Source: Trichoplax sp. H2
Taxonomy: Eukaryota; Placozoa; Uniplacotomia; Trichoplacea
Assembly: GCA_003344405.1 (NCBI GenBank)
Contig: NOWV01000210.1
Coordinates: 1-64,000, forward strand
Reading direction: 5' to 3'
DNA length: 64,000 nt
This document shows positions 27,159-39,600 of the stretch, one piece after another (the first letter of the stretch is position 1; every line of letters begins with the position of its first letter). A model generated the notes under the pieces. It did not search any database. It was given only the letters and a program-made list of their open reading frames with translations, and was not told where the DNA came from. The position numbers and the translations under genes are program-made.

Positions 27159-27579
27159 ATGCTAAAGCAATAATAATAGAATGCATTACTAGAACTTCTC
27201 GAGGAAAATAAATATTTGTCCGTTATTTGCAATACCATCATTTAAGGTAGTCAGAAAAATTTAAATATGTGTACAAAATGTACAAGTATAAAAGAAGCGT
27301 ATTGCAATTTGAGTAATATACTCGTACATATTATGCATAAATGATTCGCTTGCTCATACAGTATATATTCACTGCGTATACGCTTATATAACGGACTCGT
27401 TTGTTTATTTATTTACTACATATACACGTATAAGAGGGAACGTCAATATTTTTTAGAGCTTTTTGTAAGACTTCTATTACTTTCAGCAGTGACTTTCCAC
27501 TTAAAGCAAAATCCACAATAATACTTTCGATTAATATCAGATATTAAATTAGGTAAGAAGTTTCATCCACCGCTATTAA
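27159..27579. repeat. First copy of a duplicated locus (empty allele)
   Basis: Two contiguous parts: 27159-27417 is identical, except for one base that I noticed, to 27600-27858, and 27418-27579 matches 28064-28224 with a few substitutions and a one-base indel. Here the two parts are directly joined; in the second copy a gap and a family C LTR stand between them. This reads as an allele without the LTR. Confidence 0.7.
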
Positions 27580-27599
27580 NNNNNNNNNNNNNNNNNNNN
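27580..27599. other. Assembly gap (20 N)
   Basis: A run of 20 N between two near-identical sequences. The uniform 20-N size, repeated at 27859, suggests a placeholder rather than a measured gap. Confidence 0.95.
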
Positions 27600-27858
27600 A
27601 TGCTAAAGCAATAATAATAGAATGCATTACTAGAACTTCTCGAGGAAAATAAATATTTGTCCGTTATTTGCAATACCATCATTTAAGGTAGTCAGAAAAA
27701 TTTAAATATGTGTACAAAATGTACAAGTATAAAAGAAGCATATTGCAATTTGAGTAATATACTCGTACATATTATGCATAAATGATTCGCTTGCTCATAC
27801 AGTATATATTCACTGCGTATACGCTTATATAACGGACTCGTTTGTTTATTTATTTACT
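27600..27858. repeat. Second copy of duplicated left flank (filled allele)
   Basis: 259 bp that repeat 27159-27417 with one noticed difference (GAAGCA versus GAAGCG). It is bounded by N on both sides, so it is a short contig placed by the scaffolder, most likely the left flank of the LTR-bearing haplotype. Confidence 0.75.
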
Positions 27859-27878
27859 NNNNNNNNNNNNNNNNNNNN
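27859..27878. other. Assembly gap (20 N)
   Basis: A second run of 20 N, breaking into the family C LTR that continues at 27879. The missing sequence should include the rest of the LTR, or a whole element, and the left target-site duplication. Confidence 0.95.
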
Positions 27879-28066
27879 TTTTTAGAGATTAATACACCTT
27901 ATAAACCTACAGTAAATTAACTGCTAACAACTTCTATTTTTATCTCATTTCTACCATCCTATTATCAGCTACAAGCGCATTAAAACATAGCACATAACCT
28001 TATCTTATCTATTCATAAGCATTCATTAATTTACAGTTACTTAATTAGTAACAGCGTACCGTGACA
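27879..28066 (-). mobile_element. LTR family C, copy 2 (partial, inverted)
   Basis: The reverse complement matches the first part of the family C LTR at 24478, from TGTCACGGTACGCTG through AATCTCTAAAAA. The right flank is TATAC (28067-28071); the same TATAC lies at the junction of the unoccupied copy near 27421, as expected for a 5-bp target-site duplication. The other end is lost in the gap, so a solo LTR and a full element cannot be told apart. Confidence 0.75.
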
Positions 28067-28947
28067 TATACACGTATAAGAGGGAACGTCAATATTTTTT
28101 AGAGCATTTTGTAAGACTGCTATTACTTTCAGCAGTGACTTTCCTCTTAAGCAAAATCCACAATAATACTTTCGATTAATATCAGATATCAAATTAGGTA
28201 AGAAGTTTCATCCACCGCTATTAAAGTCGGATAGCTATCAAACATTATTCAATTTCTACACTCAGGAACCAAATCGATAGTTCAGTTTGCAACGTAGACC
28301 TCTACTTAATCCAATAATTGATCTTATCAGTAAACTTCAGCATCGATTTCGTTCCTCAATGTCATTAATGTTATTTATCAGTACGATATCAAAAGTTGGC
28401 TTTCAGAAATAATGATTGAGCTATAAGTTACAAAAATTAGTGTAAGCAGGCCAACAGTAAAACGCCCATCAATATTCCATTAAAGAAATGTCACTACTTA
28501 GGGAACCAAAATTCAATTGCAGTGGTTATTAGCTGCGAAAATTCAGGAATAAATGATATTTCGTTGTTTTCAAGTTTATGTAATGTTCTAAGGATGTCTG
28601 CAATAGCTGCATAAACTGACGGTAACGCTAGGTTCCGATTATTAGCTATAAGTTAAAAATAATATTTCTTGTTTTTGAGACTAAAATTAATAAAGAAAAG
28701 CAAACAGTTACAGCTTGCGAGAATTAAAATTTTACAATCTGATTCTACCAATAGCATAATCTCGTTCTAAAATAAGATGTGCGAAATTCAAAAACGAGCG
28801 TAACGGAACTTAATTGCTATATACTCCTGTTACGGTTCATCATTACCGTAAATAAAAAAATGATATTTATTCATATTTTTTTATAAAGTAAAGTTGTGAT
28901 ATGTTAAGTCGTTAATGGATTCCCATTGATGAATGTGTGATAAAGAT
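28067..28947. other. Intergenic; begins with the duplicated right flank
   Basis: The first roughly 160 bp (to 28224) repeat 27418-27579. The rest is AT-rich without a supported feature. Confidence 0.5.
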
Positions 28948-29363
28948 TGTCACATTTGATTAGTGAGTTGTTAAGTAACAAGTCTAGTTGATTTGTTAAT
29001 TGGAGTAAGAGAGGTAAACACTCAATATTAAATTACAAGTATTTATTCTATACTAACTATCATAAATATATGTTATACAAAATCAAGTATATTGTTAATA
29101 GAATTATGCCGATGGAAACCGGCACAGGTATATCAGAACGTGCCTATAATCATAGAAGGAGTTCTGATATTACCTTGCCTAGTAATATATTCTATCGTTC
29201 GAATAAAGAGGATTTACGAAGTTATCTGGATATACTCACTGCTGAATAAGGTCTTATACTGAGCTGGTCGAGTTAGTGAAGCTTATTAGCAACGGTATAT
29301 TACGGTAGAGCGGATACGCTTGGAATAAAATTAGTTACTTGTGCCACAAACGACATTGTGACA
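28948..29363 (+). mobile_element. Possible solo LTR, unassigned family
   Basis: 416 bp bounded by TGTCACA and TGTGACA, the same terminal style as the better LTRs here. A GGAATAAAATTAG poly(A)-like motif near 29320 resembles the one in family C. No matching 5-bp flanks were seen and there is no second copy in the window, so this is a candidate only. Confidence 0.35.
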
Positions 29364-32196
29364 ACTCCTATTGCAGAAATACGATTACGTCTTGTATAAA
29401 ATTTTACTATGGGTAAATGTTTGTAAGCTTTGAACATTTTTATTACTGATAAAAGTATAATTTAAATTGTCTACCGTAATTTTAGAAACACGTTACCTTA
29501 AAGGGCCAAGATACTGTAAGCCTTGCTGCTTTTGTAAATAAAAGATTCAACTTATGTAGCCATGCTATCACTCGTTTATTTTTAGCAAAATAACCAAAAA
29601 AAGATGATTTTTAATTAAATTTTGATTAAAGCAAAACACCATATCTCTTGTTATTCTCTGGTTATTATACAATAATATGCTGATACATCTATACGTGCAT
29701 TTATTAGGAAATATAAAAGATTACAGAAAATTATTATTTCGTTATGCCTTCATATTCCATAGCAGCACGGTTAATACTTGCTATCTCATTGTATAAACTA
29801 AAAATATCCAGCCTTACATGCTAAACACAATTTACATATGATGTTATGCAGCATATTGCCAAGGGATGACCTAACACAAATTCCAATTGAGTCAATTGGT
29901 TAGTCTATTTCAATTAGATGTATGCTCGTAGGTTATTATAACAGTATTTAAGATTGAGTTACAACAGTATTAGGTACAATTTGAGCAATGATTCAGTTGG
30001 TGAGTTCACGAAGATAACCTCATGGTAATATTACACTTAGAAATATTCATCGTTAATAATTCCTCCCAATCAAATCTCCCTTGCTGTAAAGCCTTCATGG
30101 TAAAATATGCCTATTACTACTGCTATGAAGTTTTTGAAAACAAGATTAATTAATAATTATATAATTAAATCTATAAAAATATCTATCACCGAATTAAACT
30201 GATATTCTGGATTATACATGAGCCTTACTTAATGTGCAAGTCAAGGTATTCAGAAACCGTTGTTAAAAGTAGAACAAAGTTACTGACAGAATTAATGTCT
30301 AATTAATCTTGTGATCAATTAGTTAATTAGTTATATAATTCAAATAAAACATAAGTTGATATTAAGTCTTCAGATCGTGATTGTCTTAATATTCATGATG
30401 CATCCTAGATTGGTTTTACATACAACAAATTTTAATCGCTGTTGTTCAAAATATTATCCGGTTCCAGTAATAGAGAGAGAAATTGACTATTAGAAATAAG
30501 TTTATTTGATGTCAATATTATGAAGGTAGTCTCGACTACTATCACATAATACTAGCGCTAAATAAACAAGCCTTATTTCATCGACCATTACAGCGAACTG
30601 GCATGATATACCATAGAATCTATTTAATGCTGCACTACACTAACTTAGCAAAATCCCGAGGTTGGCCCCTTAATCAGTAATTTTAAAAATGCAGTGAAAT
30701 AAGAATAAAATACCCAAGCGGTGAAATTTTAGAAAACCTTTCATTTTAGCTAGGATAATAGCTGACTGCAACTACTAAATGTGCCATCGCCTAATTTATT
30801 CACTTTTTATTGCTATAATGTCGATATTATTGCATCTTGTACAGAAACGGTAGCGATAGCCACTAAAGATTATTCCATGGAATACTGCACCTATAGCACG
30901 CTGCATTGCCAAGAATGAACATTTGCATCTTCTTATTACTTAATGATTTTGAACATTATAATTGTATTAGTGTCAATAAGATGTGAAAATTACTATAAAT
31001 CAAGCATCTTAAGCGTCAACTTACAGTAGCAAATTAAAATACTGTGTAATAACCAGTGTAGCCACATTGACCTACAAATAGAAGATAGCGCCATCTTTTT
31101 AACCTACCGTGATTGAAATTTTAGTAATGCATACTGACTTTCTCTCTTCCTTAGTAGTCTTCAACAGTAGTAAGTGATAAACGATTAGTTTTTAGGAAAA
31201 AGTAAACTAGCATGTCTGTAACCAGCAAGGTGCTATAGCATCGATATGACGTGTTGATTAATTCTGGTTTTCAAGGGTTAGTTAATTATTAAAAACTTGT
31301 ATATAATTTAAAAAATTTAGGCTTTAAAGTTTATAATTTAAAGGATTGAATTTCCCTCATCTTGTATCATACATTAAGAAAAACTATCTGAGTAAAATTA
31401 ATAAAAACTAAAATTTAGAGAGATTGAACTTAGCATTCCGTGATTCGGAGGGCTTAATGTAATATATTTCAATAGCAGCCCACAGTCACGGATACAAAAA
31501 AAAATTTGAAGATAAGACCTATTTTGCACAGTCATTTATTACATCATGTTACGGCATATGAGTATATTTTTCCCTGTGCCTGCTATATCAAGATATTATT
31601 GAGGATATGGTTAAATTGTAACTGTTCGATCTTCGTATAAATTCTACTTAGCAGGGTAAAATATCAGGGTAAAGACGGTAATGAGAGAGTGGCATAATTT
31701 TTTTATAAAAATGATTCTGTGGAATACTGTACTAGCATACAGGAATATTAGTATAACCAACTGCAACTTGGTAGTTAATAAGTTGTAAAAAATATCACTA
31801 GAAATGATTTTATTGCCACAAACTCGGGAGTAACTCTGTTATAAATCATAACAATAGCTGCAAACCGTGAAAATCTTTTATTTAAGATTTTTGTCGAACA
31901 ATAGAAACTACTGTTTGTAAAAGCTTTGGAATCATTAAGTCAAACAAGAACTTCAATTTGAAAGTTTGGATTCGTCCATAGATTCAATGACATCATGACG
32001 TCAATAGACTATAATAACCTGACCTTGATAACACATATAACGTTAATTAAGAAAATAAAACCGATATATCAAAATAATTATATATCTTAGCAACAGATAC
32101 GCAACAGTTACTCCAGCATTCTTTATATTAGGAACAGTCGACAACATCATTCAGTTAAAAGCTATTGGTAATAATTTAAACAAAACTGTAACTGAA
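29364..32196. other. Intergenic region
   Basis: AT-rich, no open frame of note, no recognisable exon, RNA gene or repeat boundary. Confidence 0.45.
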
Positions 32197-32538
32197 TGTC
32201 ACAAACTCAACTTGTGAACTACTACTCTAAACTAATAAATTAGTTATTCCAATCTCCACTGCACCTGAAGGTCTACTGTGTGGTATTCCTATACTACTTA
32301 TGATCACTCAGGGATAATACTGTTCTAAGAGTTTAGTATAATTTTATTAATAGAGTAGCTGAAACGCTATCTAATCACTATCTAATCACGAACTGAGGAG
32401 CTGAGCATTCTTGCCTCTTTTATATCCTACCTCCAAACTTGTAGTGCACACATAGTAATTTAGCAACATGAAATTTACTTGATTTAGCACATAACAAAAT
32501 CTACTTAATTAACATGTATGGCACTTTGCTCTGTAACA
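32197..32538 (-). mobile_element. Probable short solo LTR, family E
   Basis: 342 bp from TGTCACA to TGTAACA with near-matching 5-bp flanks CTGAA (32192-32196) and CGGAA (32539-32543). On the minus strand GGATATAAAAGAGGC (near 32418-32432) is followed about 75 bp later by AATAAAA (near 32344-32350), the U3-R order. No second copy was seen in the window. Confidence 0.5.
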
Positions 32539-33401
32539 CGGAAATAATAGGCATTATAAATTATGTTAAACTACTGTATGATATAAGCTAAAACATCAAC
32601 GTTTCAATCAGTCCAGTAAATGTTAGTATACCTCGATTTGCTATTGTAGCAGGTTCGCATACCACCATAGTCTAATTCCAATCACAAGTTAACCCAGTAA
32701 AGTGATTTTGATATTTAACGACAATTGGATTTATTATTTCAAAGAGGCCAGTTTTCAGCGATGAATCAAAATCCCATTATTGTTAGTTATAAATGTTGAC
32801 TAACTACAACAAATATCCTTAAGATAACTATCAACAAAATTATATATGGTTAGATTTGGGTCATGACGCTATTGTAGTTTAAATCATCTAATATAACAAC
32901 AAGAGACCAATATATTCATAATAAGTAATGCAAAGACACGTAACAAATTTTGGCCTTAGTATACCGTTATATCATTGAAGAAGAGGCGTAGGTTTGTTAT
33001 AAATAAAATTCTACATTAATATATTTTATTAAAAAAAGAGCCGACAGGTTTCAATCACTAATTTAAAAATAATTTTTAATAATGTCTTTAATTACCTTCA
33101 AAGCAGTAGCTACATGCATTTCTAATAATTATTTCTATAGTAACAGCCTATATCTTATATAGCAAAGAGAATAATTAAGTAAGCAAAAATCGGTCTAATT
33201 TTATCCGTGGAAGCCTTGATTAAAATAGTTTCTTTCATGTGCGGCCTTTAACACACCTATTTCATAGCCCACTGTATATTTGGAAACATTGATAGCTAAT
33301 TTTAAGTATTGCTGTGGTAAAGTAGTCAAGGTTAACAATATTTATATGCAAAGAAAAATTTTATCAATTTACATCCATTATATTAAAATACAGAATTTAT
33401 A
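32539..33401. other. Intergenic region
   Basis: AT-rich and without a supported feature. Confidence 0.45.
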
Positions 33402-33510
33402 TTGAACGTATCCGGATGCAAACCGGTCATTTAGCAAATTGCTGCATCGTAATTTTGCAAAATACCAAGCATTTGGCAAAATGAACGATTTTGCATCCGG
33501 ACGCGTTCAA
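33402..33510. mobile_element. 109-bp inverted-repeat element (MITE-like)
   Basis: Left arm TTGAACGTATCCGGATGCAAA and a matching inverted right arm ending CGTTCAA differ at two of about 21 positions, and both ends abut TA. Inverted terminal repeats with TA flanks and no coding capacity suggest a tiny non-autonomous element of the Tc1/mariner type. The CpG- and GC-rich arms stand out from the AT-rich surroundings. A single copy in the window, so the transposon reading is tentative. Confidence 0.45.
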
Positions 33511-35046
33511 TATTCTAATATTTGTATTATATGCGGCGCTAAGATCAAAATTTCATACTATTTCTAACTAAAAGTGTTATTAGCTACGGAAATAAGTGTA
33601 TTGGTATCGATATCTAAGGCCTTATCGCATTTTGAATCTTGGCAATGTGAACCAATATTATATGTATGCACTTGCATAATTAGTCAATCAAGCGTACCTC
33701 AAACTGAAATTTTTTCGCTAACCAAAATTATTTCAAATTCTTACAGTGCCTCATTATACCGTAACGTAAAACAATTTATAAAGCAACTGTAATGATAGCT
33801 CGTATAAAGGCTACAAATGCATTTTTGATGCTTTGATGTATTACTTTAATTAGTTCCTATCATTATCATACTTAATTGATGTTAAGCGCAGTTATTAAAC
33901 TTTAAAGAACCTTTTCTTTATTAATTTTTCGCCAATGCATTCCATGATCAAATACTACGAAGATAGCAATGCTATTTATGATTTATACTTAGTAATTTAA
34001 TTTATCAAAATGTAACGATTTAAAAGCATTCGCAGTTTGAATTTGATTTGAAATTCTCCGTATCAATTGGTATTTTAATTTAAATATCTGTCCACAGTTA
34101 GAATATCATACTTAGATAGCAAGCCTGAAGCTGTGATACTATAATATTTTTACATATAAATAGTAGTGAATATTTTATCAATAAACTTGTCAGTATCTAA
34201 TCTGTAAATGCTAACTGAATAAATTTTGCTTTACAATCAGCATAAAAAATACTTTTTAAGTTCTTCATTTCATACTTCCGTTGAAAATATCTACTTTTTG
34301 CATTCATCTCATTTCTTAGATGAGAGTGGTATTAACTTGAATGTTGTGGGACTGGATCAAAACTTATTAAATGATATGTTGAATCAGACTATTTATTAAT
34401 AATTGTTATTTGCAGTTAATATTAATTTAATAGCCAAAGGACGGTGTTTTCCAATTTTTACCGGGCGACACAAAATGTAATCTTTATATCAAACTATGAT
34501 AATTTCGATCGTGATAGCCTCAAATCGCAGATTTAAAGCTAATTATAATCCAATCAGCCAACCGTAAAATAATAGTCTGAATGCTTTTGTATGGCATTAC
34601 AATTAGAAGTAACAAAAACTAATAGGAAAATTTAATTTGAAGTCAGCAGGTGTATTATTATTTAGCTGCAATACTTACTAACTAAGAATCATGATCAATA
34701 AAAGAATAAAGTTTATATCTGAACGCAGGAAAATCTTCCAGTAATAATTAAGATATTGCAGAAATAGACTGCATAAAACGTCATGTAATCAAGAATAGCA
34801 AGTTTTTGATCATAAATCATCGTTCTAGTATATTAGTTGCTACCGCCTGCAGCAACCAATTTATTCACAATAGGTATGTCTGTAAAAGAATTCTCCGAAA
34901 AAATAAACTTTTCCACAATTGCAATTCAATAGCTTTATCCAATTATGTAATCAGTCAACATATTAAAAAACCCAACTGTTACTGATATTCATCAATCAAA
35001 CAATAAAGTTCGTTACAAATTTCCACAATTCAAGATAGTATACTTG
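33511..35046. other. Intergenic region
   Basis: AT-rich. An open frame at 33574-33792 (72 codons) shows no motif and no splice partner and is probably chance. Confidence 0.45.
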
Positions 35047-35047
35047 T

Positions 35048-35602
35048 TGTAATGTAACTTAGTATTGTGATTGTAGACTGTTGGCCATGTTTAGTATAAT
35101 GTACGGTAGATATTTATCCTAAGAGATATTTGGTAGTTATAACTATAGACTATAGTGGTAGAGACTCTATGCTAGAGTACAGATGACTATATCCAGTAAG
35201 GTATTGAGTTACTAATAAGGCTATAGGTAAAAAAAGGAACTGTAAATCATATGTTAGGATATAGTTAATTCATTGTACTTTGGCTAGTGTGAATGATGTC
35301 TACGTAAGTACTGTAGTCGCATCCATACTGGATTAATGATGGTCCGCAGTAGAATAGTCTTACTAAGAATAATTTAACTATGTGTAAAATAAGGTAAAAG
35401 GTTGCCGTGCGGATTGTAGCTGCGAATGCTACGAAAAGTATAAAAGCATGTAACTTTAGATTATTCCGTTAGTTCGTTGTAGAAGTCTTTAGTAGTATTA
35501 TTCGGCTAGAGTAGAGCAGTGAGTAGGTAATCCTTGTATAAGATTCAATAAAGCCCTTATTTTTCTTCTAAAATTTGGAATCTCGTGATTGGTATATATC
35601 AC
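35048..35602 (+). mobile_element. Solo LTR, family B, copy 2
   Basis: About 555 bp, very similar to copies 1 and 3, from TGTAATGTAAC to TATATATCAC, with one TATA box (GTATAAAAGC) and the AATAAAGCCC poly(A) signal. The terminal A is missing. The nonamer GTATACTTG occurs on both sides (35038-35046 and 35607-35615), longer than the usual 5-bp duplication and separated from the right end by a few bases, so the insertion history is not simple. It lies 1 kb upstream of receptor gene 3. Confidence 0.8.
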
Positions 35603-36621
35603 GCTCGTATACTTGAGATATCTGGGAACAGAAATCTCTAAATTTCATAACTCAAGACAATTGATCTACTTTTTGTTTATAAAGACAATCACGAAAATAA
35701 ATTTCACTGACCGCATCCAAAATTTTAAACGTCAACAAAATTATGACATAAATGCTAGATCAACTTGCACTTATATTAAGATTTATATTTACAGGTATAT
35801 AATTGCTGCTTTATGGACATTGATCTGTATAAAAAAACTGTAAACATCAAGCCGATACCAACGTTACTTATTCAGCAAATATTTTTATTTTAATAATTAA
35901 AGCTGGATAGTCGTTAATCTGCTCTACTTATAAATATCTTGGCTAATTAGAATGTTATAAATGAAAAGATTGAGCATTATTAATGTTTCTTGCTCGAGTT
36001 AATTTATACCGACTGATCATAAAAGCAAAATATTCAGATAGTTTTCGAAAGATCAAACTGTACTTTTTCATCGTTATTTTAAAATAAAATGAAAGATCAT
36101 AATTACTGTTATATAAACAAACTGCTGCTATACGACATAATTTTTATTGCCAAACTTTTTTACTCACAAACAAAACTGGGATAGAATAAAGGCCAAAAAT
36201 ATTATATATTCCTGTTTGTGGCTAATATTAATTGCCTCATTCTTAGCAAGTAGAGCATTAAGTTGTATGGTTATTTGTTTATTTGAAACTAGACAGTAAA
36301 ATGAATTTCTATTCTTTTTTTCTGACAAATCTAAAATTTTATTATTGAAAGCATAAGATACAGGTTACTACACCGGATATTTTATAGTTTAACTTTTAGA
36401 ATGAAATCAAATTTTCATATGACTAAGAATTAAATATTCCAAATAATACTATTCCTTTACATGAGGCTCTTAGTGTCTTATTATATTTCTAATACCTTTT
36501 GTCTATCTACCTTTGATATTTAAGTCAAGTCTGAAATTCAAATCATTCATTACTGCCATCTCATTTCAGATGTGTCAGAAGTTGATGCACATAAAATTCC
36601 TGTGTTCCAACACCAATAAAA
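35603..36621. other. Upstream region of receptor gene 3
   Basis: About 1 kb of AT-rich sequence that should hold the promoter and 5' UTR of gene 3. An open frame reaching into it (35589-35843) starts inside the LTR and has no motif. No clear TATA box could be assigned. Confidence 0.4.
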
Positions 36622-39600
36622 ATGAAATTCATTGTATACTTTGCCGTATTTAGCCTAATTAATTTCATCACCACTTGTCTATGTCTTCAAAATTTAACAC
36701 TGTTGTGCATGATACCCTGGTATAGACGATTTGAACTGGGTACATCATGTGCTATAGCAGCCAATATGGCTGTCGAAGCTATTAACCAGAACACAACAGT
36801 TTTACCAGATTATCGTCTTGAATTGGAATTAGCCGATAGCCAGGTAAGCACTACTAAATATGCGTGCAATTTTTTTCAATATTTTACCATTAAAAAAATA
36901 AAATCGCGTAGGTAAAAAATTTTAGCGTACTAAATAATGCAAAGCTTAAAATTTTAAAGTAAAATAGAAAGTTAACATCTACCTATAATACATGATTTAC
37001 ATTGACAGATTAAATAAAAATCATTAACCTATACCCATCATCAGACTTCCTTCATAGCGATAAAATAATCAAAATTTACAGCTACCTGCTACGCGGTTTC
37101 GATAGTAGCAATTTCAACTTATTTAAATACGTTTAGATGTCTCAGGGTGTAGCGGCTAAGGCATTTTTCGACTCAATTTCACGTTCACCGACAAAAATAG
37201 GAGTCATTGGTCCATTAATATCGACAGCCAATGCCTACGTTGCAAGTATATCCAAATTTTACAACTTAGTTCAGGTTGGTAGACCTTCCTAGAAACCAAA
37301 TCTGCATCATTGAACATTTAATAGAAACCATTTTAAAGTTAATTAATCAACTATTTCAGTCAATACCTATAAGAAGTAATTAGTATTTTAGATACCATCG
37401 TAGAATTTATTGAATTATTTGTCATTAATTGTAATCGTGATTTTGTTATTATTCACAGATGGGTTATGCTGCATCTGGTTTATCCTTAGACGATAAAAAA
37501 AATTATCCTTACTACTACAGAACATCAATAACACAATATAGTTATTCATTAGCTCGCATTAAACTTCTCAAGCAATTCAAGTGGGAAAAAGTAGCAATTA
37601 TTTATTCAACAGCCGGAACTTATTCTACAGTATGTATATAAATGAAACAGCTTGAGAAAATTTTGAGTTTGGGCAAATCTTAAAACAATAAAATGTAACC
37701 TTAGGATTATGGTTCAGATATTATATCATAAATCAGAAGCGATAGTTCACTTATCTTAAAACGATAGAATATAACACTAAAGTTAGGATTTAGATATCAT
37801 GTAACATAGTAGATCGCATACGATACTTCATTTTTGTGAAATTTGAATAATTCAAGATTTCTATTATTTTAAGCTATTCATTCATTCTTTGCAATCTTCA
37901 TAACTTACAAATACTTTCTCATTAAATCACCTCAGATAATTTTCTGTTTTATGTATTGACTATTTCTAAAAATTTCACTTGGATGTCGGTTGAAAGTCAA
38001 AAAAAATTATAATGCTTTTGCTGTATTAAATTTTTCAGTATTACTTTAAATGAACAAAGAATTGCTGATTATACGTTCAGAAGAAAAATTGTTGTTGCTT
38101 GTTGTGGTTACTCTTGTAGTTACAATGTAATTTGCATTATGATGATATTCATTAATCATAACTATTGCGATTACAAAGAAACAGAAATTTATTAATTTTT
38201 TAAGAGCAAAATATTTCATACAGAGGTCGAATCATAAACAATAAATACTGAATAGTATATCTTAAATCTATGAATATTTTAAAAACATAATTATGTTTTA
38301 CGATTAAAATTGATTATGACCGAAGGGAAACTGGAGCTAGTCAATTTACCTATTCTTCCTATTAATCAGTTAAATAATCATATATTATTTATTTTGGCCG
38401 ATATAGTCAGCTGCTATGGTTCAACAAACTTTACTTAAAGCCAATATCAATGTGGCAGTTATGGAAAGTTTTGATGATCATCCAAGTGTTGCAATTAAGG
38501 CTATCAAGGTACGTTCTTGACGATATTAAATTTAAGAGTTTGCTAATTGCTAATAGTTGTCAAATTTATGTGCTTTAAGATCTCTAGTTTAGGTCCTATT
38601 AATAAATTTTACAGATGAAGTTATTGCCTTATCGTTAATATTTTCCGTTTGAAATATATTTAGGACAAAGATGTTCGAATTATTGTCGTTATAAGCCATT
38701 ATAATCAACAATTTTCACTTTTTTGTGAGGTATAGTATTACTGTAATAAACTTTTTCTAGATGAAATATTCCATGTTTTTCTTAATACTTATGTCTGGTT
38801 AAGAATGAAAGACATATGTCTAATTAAATCGGAAAACAGAAAGTAAATTTCAGTAGCATATATCGTAAGTAAAGAATTAAAATTTTTGATAAATTATTAA
38901 TGCATTAATAAATAGTATTAGCGGTAATGTATATTTTGGTTTATCTACTCTGTCGAGAGTAAGAGATAGATAGTACCAGAAGTGCATAAAAAGAGATTTT
39001 ACTCCTACCAATATACAGTAGTTAATGCAATAATTATTACCTTTCATGGGCGATAAATCCATATATTACAGTATAAGTACAACACCTTCAAGACGACAAA
39101 TTGTAACTAAAATTTTACATAATTTGTAAATTCAGTTAGGATAAAATTCCATGGTATTTAATTGACTAAAAACGATTCTTATGCTAGATCGATTCTTATG
39201 CTAGATCATTTTTTAACCTTTTATAGGTATCATATTATAAATTTATGTTCCTTGATCTTAATGCAAGATTATTAATTAGATAGCAAAAGGGAAAGCATTC
39301 TAGATTTGTTTTATTACATACTACTTGAATATTTATTATATTAATAACATAACTCTTAATAACAAGCAATGATTAATTTTACTATTCTTTACATTAAGTA
39401 ATACGTTATATTGCAGTACATTTACGACAGTTTAATTTTGTACCTGTACATATTCAGATCCATATTTCTATTATTAAAGCTACTGCTTCTATATATCTTA
39501 TCGAATAATAAACTCAGTGGCATCAATGCCTTGATCATTAGGAACAGACAGAGAATTAGTAACTAATGGTGATTTTAGTTGAATTGTCAACTTTCCTTAC

